Positions 11,401 to 25,300 of a DNA stretch of 64,000 bases are shown piece after piece. This stretch comes from Elysia chlorotica (lineage: Eukaryota > Mollusca > Gastropoda > Plakobranchidae). Under the pieces are notes generated by a model, which was not told where the DNA came from, did no database searches, and saw only the letters and a list, made by a program, of their open reading frames with translations. Location of the stretch: contig RQTK01000176.1 in NCBI GenBank assembly GCA_003991915.1, positions 605,502 to 669,501 on the forward strand, written 5' to 3'. Position numbers and translations under genes: made by a program. The first letter of the stretch is position 1. Each line of letters opens with the position of its first letter.

Positions 11401-14400
11401 CTTTCCACTTTTTCCATTAAATTTTTTATTTTCATTTGTTGCTTTTTATCGTTTCAGCAAGCAGATTTTGATATGCTCCTGGTTGATCTAAGAATGGACT
11501 CAGTGTTTGTGAAAGAAAATATGCACATTAGCTGGGTTTCAGAGGCTGGGATCATAGACAATATCATCCCAATCATCAAAGAATATAAAGACACCAGGAG
11601 TCTCCAGGTAACACATATGTGTTCGATTATCTTTTTGTTGCTTAGAGATGTTTGATTGTTAGACATTATAAAAAATAGATGATTATTTAAAAACATGTCA
11701 GTAAGAAAGTTTTCTGTTTTTCCAAATGTTTGGAAATTATTCATGTGCTGTGAAAAGGTCACTCAAAAAGTCCATTTTCAAAAACTTTACTATAAAATTC
11801 CTGCGACATCAAAATACTGCATAGATTGATGACATGCAAGTCTAACATCATGTATTATGTATGGCAGACAGTTTGTTTGATATTTGACAAACATTTTAGT
11901 CTATGTTGTGCTTGTACTACACCCTGATGGGTTCAAAATTTCTTTCAAAATATTCATCTGTGGGATTATCTTTTCCTTGTCTGCCAGCCCCTCCGAGCAG
12001 TGATCTTGGGACCCCCAGCATCTGGCAAGACAACCGTTGCCAAGCAGCTGTGTGAGAGCTTCAAGCTACACCACATCCTAGTCAAGGATGTCATTGAGGA
12101 GGAGTTAGAGAGCCTGGTGGGTTACTGATTTAGATCCTCTTGTGGGTGAATGTATTTAAGTATGATTGTATTTCTGAACCATGCTTGATGAATCTACATG
12201 ACGAAATAAAGAATAAGCTTCCATAGATTTGATGTGTCACATGGTTGGTTACTTAGTAAAGAAAATTGTAAATTAATATTTCTTTGGAGAAATGTAAACC
12301 CTTATGTTTTGGAAGGGTTCATACTCTTTTCACAGCAAAATTTTCTTCCATTAAGATTTGGTCTCAGCTCATTCCTTATACAATAACCATTCTCCTTTAT
12401 TTTATATTTTAAAATTCAAAGATCAATTTTGGATCTGGCTGCAATTATATCTTTTTCGATACTAACCACAATTTTATTTCGAACATAAAACATGATACAC
12501 AGAGGGCAAAGACTCGTCGGGCTGACGAGGAGGACACAGAGGAGGAGGAGGATAATGGCGCCCAGGAGGCCCAAGAACTCTTGGATCAGATCAATGAAAG
12601 CAAGGAGAACAATAATGATCGTATCGAGGACCAATTTATCATCCGCTTCTTACGTGACCGCCTCAAAGCCATGCCATGCCAGAACCAAGGTTTTATTCTT
12701 GATGGCTACCCAAAGACTATTGCTCAAGCTAAGGACCTATTTGCCAGTAAGTCTAGGTTTTATTGTATTGTATTTATTGAAACCTCAGAATTGTCATCTA
12801 CATTTCTTTGGCTTGTGAATGTAAATGTTTCAATCTCCTCAACTTTTTATGTGGTCCAATAACATCATTACTTTGCCATGTGGTGAGAAAGGCCTGTCTT
12901 TTTTGTGGCTCATTTTTTCATGAAAAATGTTTTGTGAGGGTGAAGGGGGGAGATGTGGGTGTTGTTTGTTTGTTGCTTTTTGTTGTGTTTTTGTTGTTGT
13001 TTTTTTTTTTGGGGGGGGGGGGGAGATATTCAGTGTCATTATTATTAAAGATCCCTTTTTTTTAAATTCACTTCGACAGTGATTTTGACAAAAATCAGAA
13101 TTGCTTTTTTCTCCAGTGAAATGACACAAGATATAAAAGAATATTTGCGCGGGATTGAGTTGAAATTTTTTCGTAGTTAAGAGTTAATGTAATAAAGATA
13201 TCTTACTTATCATACTTTTTTGTTTAAACCTTGGAACAGGAAGTTTCATGATCAAATGTCTACAACATTGAGCACTCTCTCAACAAACTAGAATACCCCT
13301 AAGTTTGCGTTAGAAAAAGAATTTGATATTTTCCACAGAAAAACAAGCAATTGCAAGTATGACAGTTCAAAAAATCTTTGCTTAAATGTTTCTTTGTTGC
13401 CACTTTTTGGATCCTTTTTGTTTTCGAAATCAATAATTGTCATAACAAATCAAAGTTTAAAGATTTTAGCAACAGACATAATAATATTTTGTCAACTTTG
13501 ATTTACATAATACTGTAAGCAGTTGAAAATCCATCATGTCAGGTTTGGTAAGCTTTCTAGCTCTTTTACATAAGAATTTTTTTTAATATAAATATTGCCA
13601 TAATAAGTCAGCCAAAATCCAAAACAGGTAGACAGATTTTTATTGATATTCTGTTATGAAAATGTTTATTTCGCGTTATGTTCCTTTGCAAAAAAAAAAA
13701 AAAGTAAATGATTGAAAATAAATTTCAAGTTCAAATTGTATTTTTTGGAAAAGGGTTTCAATCAAATCTATTTTAGGATATGGCCATCAATTCTACACTT
13801 TTCCATTGAGTCTTGCAGCTGTACTTAAAAAAAGATATTAACAATATTTTTTTGTCCACAAGCTAGGCCTATGTCTTTTTTATTTTCAAAATATTAATGC
13901 AGTGCCATATTTTAATCCTGCTTTCATTAAACACAGACTTTTGTTTCAATTTGGATAATGTAAAGGTCTAAAACTTGTCATATCACCTACGTATGTAATG
14001 TTGTGTCAACACTTTATTTCTCTCTTGTTATATCTGAATTTATTTTTCCTATAGTAACCAAGTAGATTATCACTATTGAAATTTGTAATATGTTTTTATG
14101 TTATATTGGATGGAACTGCATTGCAGATATTAACTTGTTTTTACATAAAGGCTTGCATTAAAGTAAAAATGATGTCTACCCATAAGATTGAAAAGTATTT
14201 GGAATATCATAATTATTACTCCCTTTTTTAAATCTATAGATGAAGAGGAAGAGGAAGAACATGCCGAAGGAGCAGGTGCCTCATATGATCGCAGCATCAT
14301 GCCTGAATTTGTCATCAATTTAGAGGCAGTAGACGAGTTTCTCAAGGTACAGTTTACTGTCAGTCTTGTGAACTTATGCTTGAAAATGTAACACCTGTAA

Positions 14401-17400
14401 ATTTTAATGGTTTCAGAATCATGTCTTATGTCTTAAAATGAAATTCATTGAAGTGTGGATTTCTTTGATTAAAGTCAATTTTTTTAAAGAAAATGTAAGA
14501 ATTGATATTTACCTATACCTGTGTTTGTAAAAAAAACATTTTGGTACATAAGTTATTGTTGCATCCCAGGAGCGAGTGATGAATCTTCCTGAGGCTGTTG
14601 TTTCTGGAACACATAACACAGAGAAGCACCTCCTGCGTCGCTTGAGAGATTACCGCATGGTGAACACAGATGATGATACCGTGCTGAACTACTTTGATGA
14701 GCTAGAATTCCACCCAGAGAAGATTGGTACATTTTAGAAAAATTATTTTTATAGCATCAATATATTATCATTTCAAATTGTGAGAAAAAGATAGGCTCAG
14801 TCTTTCACAATGATTACACTCTAGTTTTAGTGTTGAAAATCTAAAAATGATTGTGTGGAATCTCTTATTTATTTCAACAAAACCAAACAAAAAAGCTGTT
14901 CAACTTCAAGATGCAACTATTATGATTGAGTTTAGAATGTCCTTTTTTTTTTCGCAGATGTTACAAAGGATACATCTGAGATGATGAAAGATACTGTGGA
15001 GAAGATTAAGAAAATCTTTGGAAGCCCTAGAAACTATGGTAAGGCATTATGTGGAAATGTTTTCTTTTGTTTCTTATTCACTGTATGGACATAAATATGG
15101 TGAAAATCCAATGGTTTATATTTATAAGGCAGCGTGGTGTTATTTCACTACATTGGATACTCAATAAACGGCTGCCTGCTTTGTGCAATGTTCATGGTCT
15201 GTTTTAATTATTGGAGGCAACAGACTATGACCTCAATTTTCCTTTCTCCCTAAAGAATAACACAGGATTGCTTAGTTTATACATTATTTTGTCTGTATTT
15301 TTAAGTCCTGTTTTACAACTACCGGTATTAACATTCAGAAAAATTTGCCACCATGATAGGGTTACTTGGCCACCACATATGCTTGTAGTATATTAAGGCT
15401 TCTTTTAATTTTTTTTCTGGAAAGCCTGACTTCCCTGCCCTAATAACTTTATCTGCAATAACATTGTCTATTTTTGTTGCATTCCCTTTTGCTCTCCTGT
15501 CCAGTCTACACTTTTCCAAAACATGATCAACAACGGTTATTCCAAAAACTCCAAAGTCTAGCAGCCCTAGAACATGTCTTACCTTCCCTCTCAGCTTTTA
15601 TAGCCTTTTCTAAAGCCTCTCTGGGGTATTTATTATATTTCTTTCATTTGTTTTACCCATTGTGCAAAATAATAACATAATCAGCTGACTTTCCTTAACT
15701 TAACAAAATGTGGCAAATTTGCCCACTGGCTTGGGGAAATTCCCTGATAGAGGATAAATGAACAAATTGGTTAATTTTTAATAAGCAATAATTTTCGAAG
15801 TTAAGAAAAGAGCAATAGAAACGAAAAATTAGAAGTCATAAAATGCATAAACGCACAAGAAATGATATGTATTTCAAAATAATGATGGCAAAAAGTGATG
15901 GAGTAATTGGAAGTAGTGATTGAGAAGGGGCAGTGAGAGAAAAGAGAGAGATTTCAGCTGAATAGCTGTTTTTTTAGGGCATACTTTCGCGTCGTGGAAA
16001 CTTTTGAACACTCCTCATTGTTTTCCCAGTCAGATGAGATGCTATTCAAGGTTATTTTGAGACTGACACTTCCGAATGGGGTGGCAGTTTATTCCACACA
16101 GAAAATACAGGGGTGGGAAGGATGGCAAAATTACACAGCTGGCGAAGTTGTTCGACATTACCTTACCACTCAAAATTAAGATAACACAATAAAGCAGAAA
16201 CATAATTTATATTCTAGCTTCATATTTTTACAGATAAATTAGAATATATGCACTTAATTTTAAAGAAAAATCTTACTCACTCTGCCTTGATCTTGTAAGT
16301 TTGGTGTCAAGTCTAAAGCCCAGATTTGCTGAGTAGTCACACCCAGCTGGACTAGCTTTGAGCTGTGTTATAAGATATGCGTAGGGTATATATAACCATA
16401 ATACATTATCTAGAATAATTGCTGAATGAACAGTATCTAAATCAGAAAAGCAGGATGTTTGACAGCCTGCATATGTCTAACCTGCACAACAGCAAAGCAT
16501 GGACTATAAATATTTTTTCTGAACAAGTTCACTTATTTTACTTGCCTTCTTACACTTCACTTAGGCCCCACTCCGGAGGAGCTTGAAGAAATGAGGAGAC
16601 AGGAGGAAGAAGCCAGAGTAAAACGTGAAGCAGAGGAAAAGGCAGACAAAGAGAGGAGAGAGGCTGAGGAACTTCAGGAACGCAGGAGGAGGCAGGAGGA
16701 ATGGGTAAGATTTGACTGGAAAAGGAAGTGTAAAATATTTCATTCTAAAAATCCTCTAACTTTTAGATATTGCAATGTTTTTACTCAGATAAGCCATTAC
16801 CATTAATTTCTTAAAAGGTGTTATAACAACATACTGCCACAAGGCATTGTCTAAATAAAGATGACACTTCAAATTTACTATATAAAACCAATCAACTTTA
16901 GACCACAAAACCTGAATTGTTTGTTTTAACATTCTCTCATAATGATTTTAGATAATAAATGGCGCTCTTAGTCATCGCAGTTAATAATGAATATATTCAA
17001 TTGAGTGAAGCATTCTTTCTCTAGTTTTAGTTGTTAAAGTTGATTTTTTAACTCCTTAGCCTATAGATAGCCTTATATTTTTTATTCGATTTACAGTCGC
17101 AGAGGCTGAATGAAGTTAAACGAGAGGAATATGAGCTTCTGGAAGCCCAGTCCATTCCTTTGCGCAACTACCTGATGAAGCATGTAATGCCCACTCTCAC
17201 CCAGGGTCTCATAGACTGCTGTAAAACACGACCTGAGGATCCCATTGACTATTTGGTGAGCATTACATTACACAATAATTGTGGACATTTTTGGTCGTTT
17301 TCAATTTGAGATTTAATAGGAGATAAAAGCCAATAAGAGAAAGGATGACTGTTTTGAACACTCATTTTTGCCATTTAAACTAATGCAATATGAATAATTT

Positions 17401-18518
17401 GTCTAAACATTTAAAAAAAATTAATCGTCATCTTGGTTCATCAGATCGATAAATTCTTTTGATTCAAGGTTGTTAAGGACTGTTATCTCCTCTTCTTAAA
17501 TCTCCTGTGGAGCTTGATCCTTTTCTGTAGCAGTTTACAACTGCTTATTATTTAATTGCTGACCAGTCATCACCCATTAGAAAAATTGGTCATCTGCACC
17601 CAGTTCTGATAATTTATGATCCTACTGTTTATCATGAGGCGGTAGTGTGTTATAAAGTTTTTAGTGCCGCCCATATCCATAGGCTGAATAACACTTGTTG
17701 TGTTTGGCGGCAGAAAAACAATATCGATGTTTGACAAATCTATGTCAGCTGGATGAGCACTGCAATTGTAGAATTGGTTGAGCCAGCTGATCAAAGGTTC
17801 AAAATCATGTCCCATCTCTGAGGCTAACTCAGCGACTTTTGTTTTCAATATTGGCAAATTCATGGGCGCGTTTTGTTCAGGTTTCTGTTCCATCAACATG
17901 CAGAGGGCCTTATCCACATCTTGTTCTTTACAAGATTTCCTGTCTGCAACTCAGCTTTTAAAATTTTAAAGGCCTAGACTTGTTCGTCCGAGAGGTGAAT
18001 TGGAAGTAAACAAATTACTGTACCTGTGGTTTGTAACTGTAACTGTAAGTCACAAAATGTAATGGTATGTAAAGAATGCTCATGTAAAGATCAGGTCTAC
18101 AGAAAATCTATTGAGGGAGTGATTGACATGCATTGAATGAGTGAGAGAGTATAAAGACTGCACAACGAATTACATGAAGGCACCTTGCGTAATTGTTCAA
18201 GTCCCACTTACTCTTTAGTGATTGGATGCCCAGTCTTTTTGTGACTAAAGGATTGTGCCCACCCATGACTCTCAGTCTAGAGCAGACAGCTGTACAGTTC
18301 ACAACTCCATGTCAAACTCTGATTTTTCAGCCGCTAGACATATAGGTCCCGGGAGTTCGCATAACAAAATCACGGCGAAGAAATTTCTTTGATTTAACAC
18401 TAGAGGGCTTTGCTTAAGGGAAAAGAATTTGATTTAGCAAGTTAAAAAAAATTTGAGTCTGCGACCATCCAACTGAAGTTTGTGTACTAGTTCTACCAAC
18501 GCACTTGTGAAGGTGATG

Positions 18519-18574
<56 letters not shown>

Positions 18575-18709
18575 ATTTCCACCAGATGGCTTGCTAGCTA
18601 TACCGCACTTCTACATCTCACCGTCAAGGGGAAGATGAGAAAGAGAGAATAGAGAAAGAAGGAAAGACCAAAATGAAGAGATAGAGATAGGAGGGATAGG
18701 GAAGGAAAA

Positions 18710-18769
<60 letters not shown>

Positions 18770-19412
18770 CAAAGAAAGAGAGACAGAGAAAAAAAAAGTG
18801 CTCACCCTTTCAGAGTTTTAGTTTGCCGGCTAACATCTAAATGTAAAACTCTTTGAGATTCCTGACAGTAGACCCACAGGCGACGCAAGTTGGCATGACG
18901 AAGAGATGGGGCAAGGAAGGTTTCTCTTACCTTCTTACATGGCTCTAGCTTAGTCTACTGTTTGTAAAGTTTCACAGGCTCATGTATGTTCACCCCGGCC
19001 CACTCCTCTCACGCATCTGATTGCTCCTAAAAGAGTCCTATCAGTCTTAGATCCCTATAGAAATAGTTACCATGCCGGGGAAATAAAAAATAAATTATGT
19101 GTTAGCTTGACAAAACTTTATTATAGGCATTGCTTTAAAGTTAGGCAAAACTAACTTGTAGGATTGATTACATTTTTAAATTTCCTATACCAGACGAAAA
19201 GACAAATTTTAAATCTTTGAAAAGAAATGCACACCATGTCGTGAATATACAGTAATATTATTCACTGAGGTTAAACATACTGTACAACAAATTTCCTTAA
19301 ACAAAGGGATAGATTAAGTTAATCCATTGATGTCTTCTTTACTAACTATGAATGTTCTTATTTCTTTTCCCAGGCTGAGTATCTTTTCCAGCACAACCCA
19401 CAGATTGACTGA
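5487..19412 (+). CDS. AK7: Adenylate kinase 7 (AK7), ciliary/axonemal, complete, 18 exons
   Basis: AK7 catalyses ATP + AMP = 2 ADP in motile cilia and sperm flagella. Exons: 5487-5579, 7113-7286, 7715-7823, 8132-8226, 9523-9633, 9893-9976, 10360-10445, 10782-10872, 11127-11204, 11458-11607, 11988-12116, 12503-12746, 14240-14346, 14570-14726, 14958-15038, 16565-16704, 17097-17255, 19374-19412. Phases agree throughout, giving 2127 bp or 708 aa against 723 in human. Residues 1-350 form the Rossmann-like N-terminal region special to AK7 (e.g. [12 protein letters not shown]). The P-loop GPPASGKT is at 365-372. FILDGYPKT marks the kinase core, and a Glu/Arg-rich helix covers about 600-655. A Dpy-30 motif ([16 protein letters not shown]) starts near 661. 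The start ATG lies in AAGATGGCG and aligns with the human start. Intron 9 appears to use a GC donor at 11205. Confidence 0.95.
5580..7112 (+). other. AK7 intron 1
   Basis: This 1.5-kb intron has a GT donor and an AG acceptor that keep reading phase. I see no gene or clear mobile element within it. Confidence 0.7.
8227..9522 (+). other. AK7 intron 4
   Basis: This 1.3-kb T-rich intron holds short open frames by chance only. No repeat family is recognised. Confidence 0.7.
12747..14239 (+). other. AK7 intron 12 with a G13 run
   Basis: This 1.5-kb intron contains a T-run joined to 13 consecutive G at 13011-13023 and an A-run near 13690. Nothing else is recognised. Confidence 0.7.
15340..15650 (-). 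mobile_element. Pogo-type DNA transposon fragment (psq-like HTH region) in AK7 intron 15
   Basis: Read on the minus strand, the stretch gives [20 protein letters not shown], then [20 protein letters not shown] and [14 protein letters not shown]. This resembles the pipsqueak-type helix-turn-helix and following linker at the N-terminus of many pogo/jerky-like transposases (family pattern: SRAAR.FGIP.TTL.DH). Stop codons interrupt the N-terminal side, no catalytic DDE region follows, and no inverted ends were found. It is a decayed fragment inside the 1.5-kb intron 15039-16564. Similarity is by eye. Confidence 0.5.
17570..17985 (-). pseudogene. Pogo/Tigger-like transposase remnant in AK7 intron 17
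   Basis: On the minus strand the frame reads [15 protein letters not shown], then [15 protein letters not shown], typical of the CENP-B/Tc5-type DNA-binding domain. It then runs straight into [14 protein letters not shown] and [20 protein letters not shown], which is the region around the second catalytic aspartate of pogo/Tigger DDE transposases. About 150 residues that normally separate the two are missing, so this looks like an internally deleted, non-autonomous copy. The frame upstream of 17917 is shifted. Terminal repeats were not located. It lies in the 2.1-kb intron 17256-19373, on the opposite strand from AK7. Confidence 0.7.
18517..18798. repeat. (GA)n microsatellites in AK7 intron 17
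   Basis: Two purine-only GA tracts, about 18517-18570 and 18715-18798, are separated by GA-rich but less regular sequence. Confidence 0.9.
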
Positions 19413-22325
19413 AGAAGATAAACTGATGGTAAAAGTCATTCAGTGAGAAAGTTAGAGACCCAGCACCCAAGAACTTCATGAGTTTGATATTTTTAACTGA
19501 TAATGCTCTAATATATTTGCAAAGGCTTTTTCTTCACATCATTCTTAATGCCTGTATTGAGTATTCAATTGCCATGTCATCCCGTCAAAACAAAATTAGA
19601 AAGATGACAATCTGAAAGAAGCTCTCATCCCTGCTATTTCCCATGTTTGGAGTCACTGGTCTATTTTATTTCTTTACATAATAATTTTGGGATCAGGAAG
19701 TGTGAACCCTTTATCAACAGTAAGATATAATGAATTAAAATATAAACTGCAGATATTTTTTGTGTAGAATAGTTTATACACACCCTTTTCCTATCAAACA
19801 TACACCTATATAACAGGTTGTTTGTGTGATAAGTAAATGTGAGCGTGTATGCAATTAAATTATGATTGATCTTCATCTCTCTCCTTCTTCTGCACGCTTA
19901 CCCATCATTTAATGGGTTTGAAGAGGTAAAAAAAGCTGTAAGCTAATTATTTGTTGCTGCGTAATAGACACCGTGAAAAATAGGCAGATCAGATATTTGT
20001 TACCTTTTTATATAGAAATATACATTGACAAAACTTTGTTAGATGCATATACCTTTAATAAATTAATTTTGTATTACATTTGTCACTCCTTAACATTTTT
20101 TAAAGGGTTTACAATTTATGAGGTTTCTGTTATAACTTATATACAAATTTCATTACTGAAAAGAAAGAATGATTTAATACTATCTTACTACATACTCCCT
20201 TTCTCTTTTTAACATGTATGTGATGAATGGTGTCTAGATAGTTGCTCGAATTGGAATTTGGATATGATTAAACTTGTTCAAAAAAATTTTAAAAAAAACA
20301 TCATTAATCTATTCATTTATATCTCTTTGTTGATGATTACATGGATAGGACTTTAATAGTAATAATAGTAATGGAATATGAAATTGTGTTATTTTTGTAA
20401 ACCGTTTGCAAATTATAATTTTTTTTATATGATCTATATTCAACATGATGAAAAGCTTTAAATAATAACTGAATGCACAAACTGCAGTGCAATTGGCTTA
20501 TATGTGCATCTTTGACAAGCCAGTGAATGCTTTGTGAAAAATAAAAGATATTGACCTAAAAATGAACTATGGTTTCTTTGGAGTTTTTTTGTTTACACAA
20601 TGCATGCATTAGGAGGTCTTTTTTTTTTTTAAGAGTAGGGAGGTGTTAGTGATAAAGGTATCATTTTTTTTACATTACGGAAGCTTTTTAAAAAAAAAAA
20701 ATGTTTATATACCATTTTATATTCAAATGCCAAGAATAACAGAGGCAAAAACAAGTTTGGTCTCTAAAAATTGAAGCAAAGTTTTTTATAAACATTTTTT
20801 TTTCACAAAATGTTTAAAGAAAGAATGGGTTTATCAGGTAGTTCCAATTCACATGTCTAAAGGTAAGAAAATAGATAAACCAATATTTTAATTTGGAGTG
20901 ACCAAGCACTGTTCCTTCTGAAGTAAGTGCCTATTTAACCGTTCGATTGCTTAGGGATCGCATTCCACCCCTATTTTGGAGGCCATAATACGAAATAAAG
21001 TATATGTCCATTACTGTGAATACTGAATGGCTGTCTATTTTCATTCACTGGTTCAAATCATTTTCAACTTTGCCACTTTCAGAACAGAATTTCAATGGAG
21101 TTAAATTAAACAAATATGTCAAATTCATCGAAAGTTATGTTCTATAAGTGCATCTTTTCTAAAAATATATCTGAGCACTCAGGAGGTTAAAGAAGAAAAA
21201 AAAAACATTTATACTAGAGAGAATGAAAAAAAGCTCAATTCAATTTCAAAATAATTAAATCACTTATTTGGACTGTGAGATTCCTGAAAGCTATGTGTGA
21301 TGTCTAGCATAGTAATTAGTATTCAGACAAAAGATGAAGGCTGAATGATGGGGCATCTAAGGTTTCAGGAATTTTCAATTGATTCCATCAGGACCACAGG
21401 CCTCTCAGCACAACTTATTGACCTCTCCAACGGTAATAAAGGTTTGTGGGTGTAAAGCATTTTCATTGTCATTTATGCCCATGATTTGTTGTTTGAGTAG
21501 ACTGGGCTATTTTTCTTTTCAGAAAAAAAATATTTCATCACTAACAATCTCAGTCATTTCATTTGTACAAGACCAAGAGATCAAAAAAAAAAAAAGAAAA
21601 CAAAAATCTATACAGTATAATACAAAACAGTAATAATCTTGAATAGCTTTAAGTGTGTTTCCCTTCCTTGTGACTATTTTTCAATTTGTTTTTCTCCGCT
21701 TCTGGGAGTAATGCGAATGTGAATGTGGTCACAATAGACTAAATGGTGGGCCTTTAATTTAATTTGAGAAGTGTTCAAATAAATCTTTACATGTTAAAAA
21801 ATATTTTGCTATTTTTTTCCCTCAATATTGAGAAAATTCTATCTATTGAAAATTACTGGCATCAGAAGCATCAAGTTCACTATGGTCTACTACAGCATTT
21901 TTTTTTATTATCAAAAAGATACCTTTTGTCAGTGAAATACAGGCCTGAAGAATCAAATAATGTATGACTTACGGTAAAAGGTTTACATTCCATTCTTCGT
22001 TTATGTAACACATTTCCATGCACATTAAAAAGCAGACGAATTCCAAGAAAGAAATAAAAAATACAACAAATGAGATTATAATATAAGCACACCATCATTT
22101 ATTGTGTTTTTTTTCTTGGATGCAAACCAGACTTATGGTCTTCATACTATGAAAAGACCCTTGCATTCAATCTACACGACTTGTGTTACAAATGCACAAA
22201 AAGTAAGGAATCATCCTACATTTCGTCCCTTAAATTTTGATAAACATAAACTAGCTTGAAACCAACCACTCAGTACAAATCTATTCAAGTAAATAATAAC
22301 ATTACTATTTATCACTGTATCAAAC
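19413..22325. other. Intergenic, tail-to-tail between AK7 and ATP synthase delta
   Basis: This stretch contains the AK7 3' UTR. AATAAA-type signals occur near 20056 and at 20540-20545 (plus sense). A TTTATT at 22098-22103 is a candidate poly(A) signal for the minus-strand gene ending at 22326. The rest is AT-rich, with no supported gene or recognised repeat. Confidence 0.5.
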
Positions 22326-25300
22326 TCATGCCTCTACTGCTTTCTGCAGAGCCTCGTAGCATTCAATGGCAATCTGTGCTTCAGCTTTGGCAGCCTCTGA
22401 TGACGCAGAATTTGCTTCTTGCTGAGCTTTGGACATACCCTCACGGATGGACTGAGGAAAAAAAATCTAGCTTAAGTTGAATAGGTCTTTGGCAGAGGAG
22501 AATAAAAAAAACATGTACGATCTTTTAAAACTTTTTATATATTCCTCTACTTACAGACAATGGTCTATCAATAGCTGAATGGTATATTTTTTCCCTTGAG
22601 TATTATTTGGATAAGTCTAAAAGTAGAAGATAGACGGTGAAAAAGTTTTAATTTGTACTTTCCCTTACAGTTTTGATCGGTTCTTGAATTTGTTATTTTA
22701 TGTTTTTTTTAATCTTTAAATATCTCTTTCTGCTTTGTAAAGGAATTGGTAAATTTGAAAAAGGAGAAACAAGCAAAACTAATGACAGTTTATAATTATC
22801 TTTTCAAATTGGTGGTGATAGGACAGAGCAGTTATTACAGACAAGAGGGGCTAATGTGAAATTAACCTCATTCTGTTCTATAAATCAGGGCCAATTATTT
22901 CTGAATAAGGGATAAAATTGTTCAATAATATGAAAAACATTGGCTGTGACAGGTAGGATTGTTATCCCATTTTATACGCATTATCATACATAGCTTGATG
23001 ACAAGTCATGATTTCTGCATAACATTCTTTGGAAAACTAAGGTTGCATGTAAATAATCAAATGAGCCAAACCATCGCAAAGTGGGATAAGCCTTTGTAGA
23101 AAAAACTCCTAAACTACTTTTTGAATACTTTACCAAGAAGTAACAATTTTAAGGAATTTTCTAGAACAACAAATATCAGCTTACAAGTGAAGTTTAACTC
23201 CATTTAAAAGATATATTACTCCAGGCAGATGTAGAAAATAACTCATGCATAGGAATTTCAGTTTTGTTTATTAAAAAAAAAAGAAAGAAAAGAAAAGCTT
23301 ACAGCAGCATCAAGTCTGTCAACAGGGTGAGCTTCCTCTGCCAAAATCTGTACTGAGGAGTCATCATTAATAGTCACAGAGCCACTGCTCACTGCGGAAA
23401 CAAATATGTGTATTAACAAATATTACAAACGAATATGGCCTGTAAAAGTTCATCTTCTAGACCCAGAAACTTCTAAAATGACAGATTAGTGCAATAAAAT
23501 CTGATATTTAATGAAAATCACAGGTATCAAAGAACTGAAAACTACACAACATGAATCTTAAGAAGGGGCATGTATCAAAAATTGATTTTTTAAACAGTAT
23601 AAGCTTGTAAGATTTCAACATTGATATTGATAGCTAATTTTCAGCAAACTCAAGAGTTGAGACATACTGCTGATTTCGAAGCATACAACATTTCCAATAC
23701 ATGAAGGGGTATAAACTTGCAAGAAAAAAGGTGAGCAAATACATGGTTATTGTCCTTTACAATACATCGGTCTAGCTTGAATAAAAAAAGATACCTGCAT
23801 GACCAAATGTACACGAAAACAAACAAAAAGAAACAAATTGAAATGCTTTATCAATTATGCTCAGTTGAATAAATAAAAATATTATTTACGTCTAAAAGTA
23901 GAAATAACAAATTTGTATTCATCTTCCAACTTTTGAAAGAAAATATATATTCATTTCAATGATTGCACTTAGCAATGGCACTTAATTTTAGTAAATGACT
24001 TAAAAACAAATATGATAAATCTATGTAAACAAAAATTGAAAGAAATAGAAAAAAAAAATGCTATTGCACAATTACAAACTATCAATTTATCCTTATATTC
24101 TGATTCAACTGAAGTTAAGTGAAAAACAAAACAAAAAAAATTGTAAAGTATATTTTAATGTCTCTGTGTCTGAAATGCAAACACAGTTTTATGTAACTCA
24201 AATATGACAAATGAAACAAAACTGGATGGTTTGGGGCAAAAGATTCCTATGTTACATACCAAAGTATTTTTTGTTGCTTCCATCTTCTTCTGTCACATTG
24301 ATGACACCTGGCTTTAGTACAGCTAAGGTTGGGACATGATCAGGGAGAATACCAAAGCTGCCGCTGAATGTTGGAACATCAATTTGTTTCACTTTAGCAT
24401 CTTTGTAATATACCTGAGTGGAGTCAAAAAGTACAATTTATGTGAGATGTATCAGGCGGTTATGCATTTGTCTACAGTGTATAGCTTTAACTTTTTTTAA
24501 ATTTTAACATTAATAAAACAAAAGAGATGAGTTTTATTTATTTTAGACGAAATGAGGGACCTGCTTTAACACCGCTAAAAGTAAAGATGTACAAGTTAAA
24601 GTTGTTTACACATGTATACAAAATCTTGGCCTCAACTTTGATAGTAAACTTTCTCTTACCACACTTATTGAAATCCTGACTAGAAAAGCTGATCAACGAC
24701 AGTGCTTTTTAAGGAAATTAAAGATTTTCAATGTCCACTACAATATTATGAAAATTGTTCACGTTTCCCGACTACAAAGTTAAATGTCTTTTGGAATTAC
24801 ATGCTTTGGTGGAAACCTATAAAAAACACACTCAAAGAGTAGACAAAATAAGAAAGAAAGCTTCCCAAATTATTGGCTGTTAACTAACCTCTTTCAAAGA
24901 CATGTATTTTTCACAAGTAATGAAAATGTATGTGTCTTCTTCAATAGAGTTAGTATCTAAGTCAATTTCAAGAGGGAGCTGCTGAACACGAATTCTAAAG
25001 GGGGGAATCGCGTTCGGTGAAGATTGGAATTTTCTACATTGCTTGGGTGGAAAACAGTAAAAAGCAGGATTGTCAGGGTGAGATTTTAGATCAACGGGAT
25101 ACATAGTTTGCCTCTTCTTTATGACAAGGATGGTTCGTTTGCGATACCTAAAAGCTTTCTACCGGAGTGGTACCAAAAGCTTTGAGGCTGAGATGCAGTC
25201 CATGGTGGCGTATAGTGTTTACAAAAGATGGTCTGACACAGCAATACACTACGCTTCCGTAATTGAGTTTAGATTGTATCAGAGAGCGATAGAGGTATGG

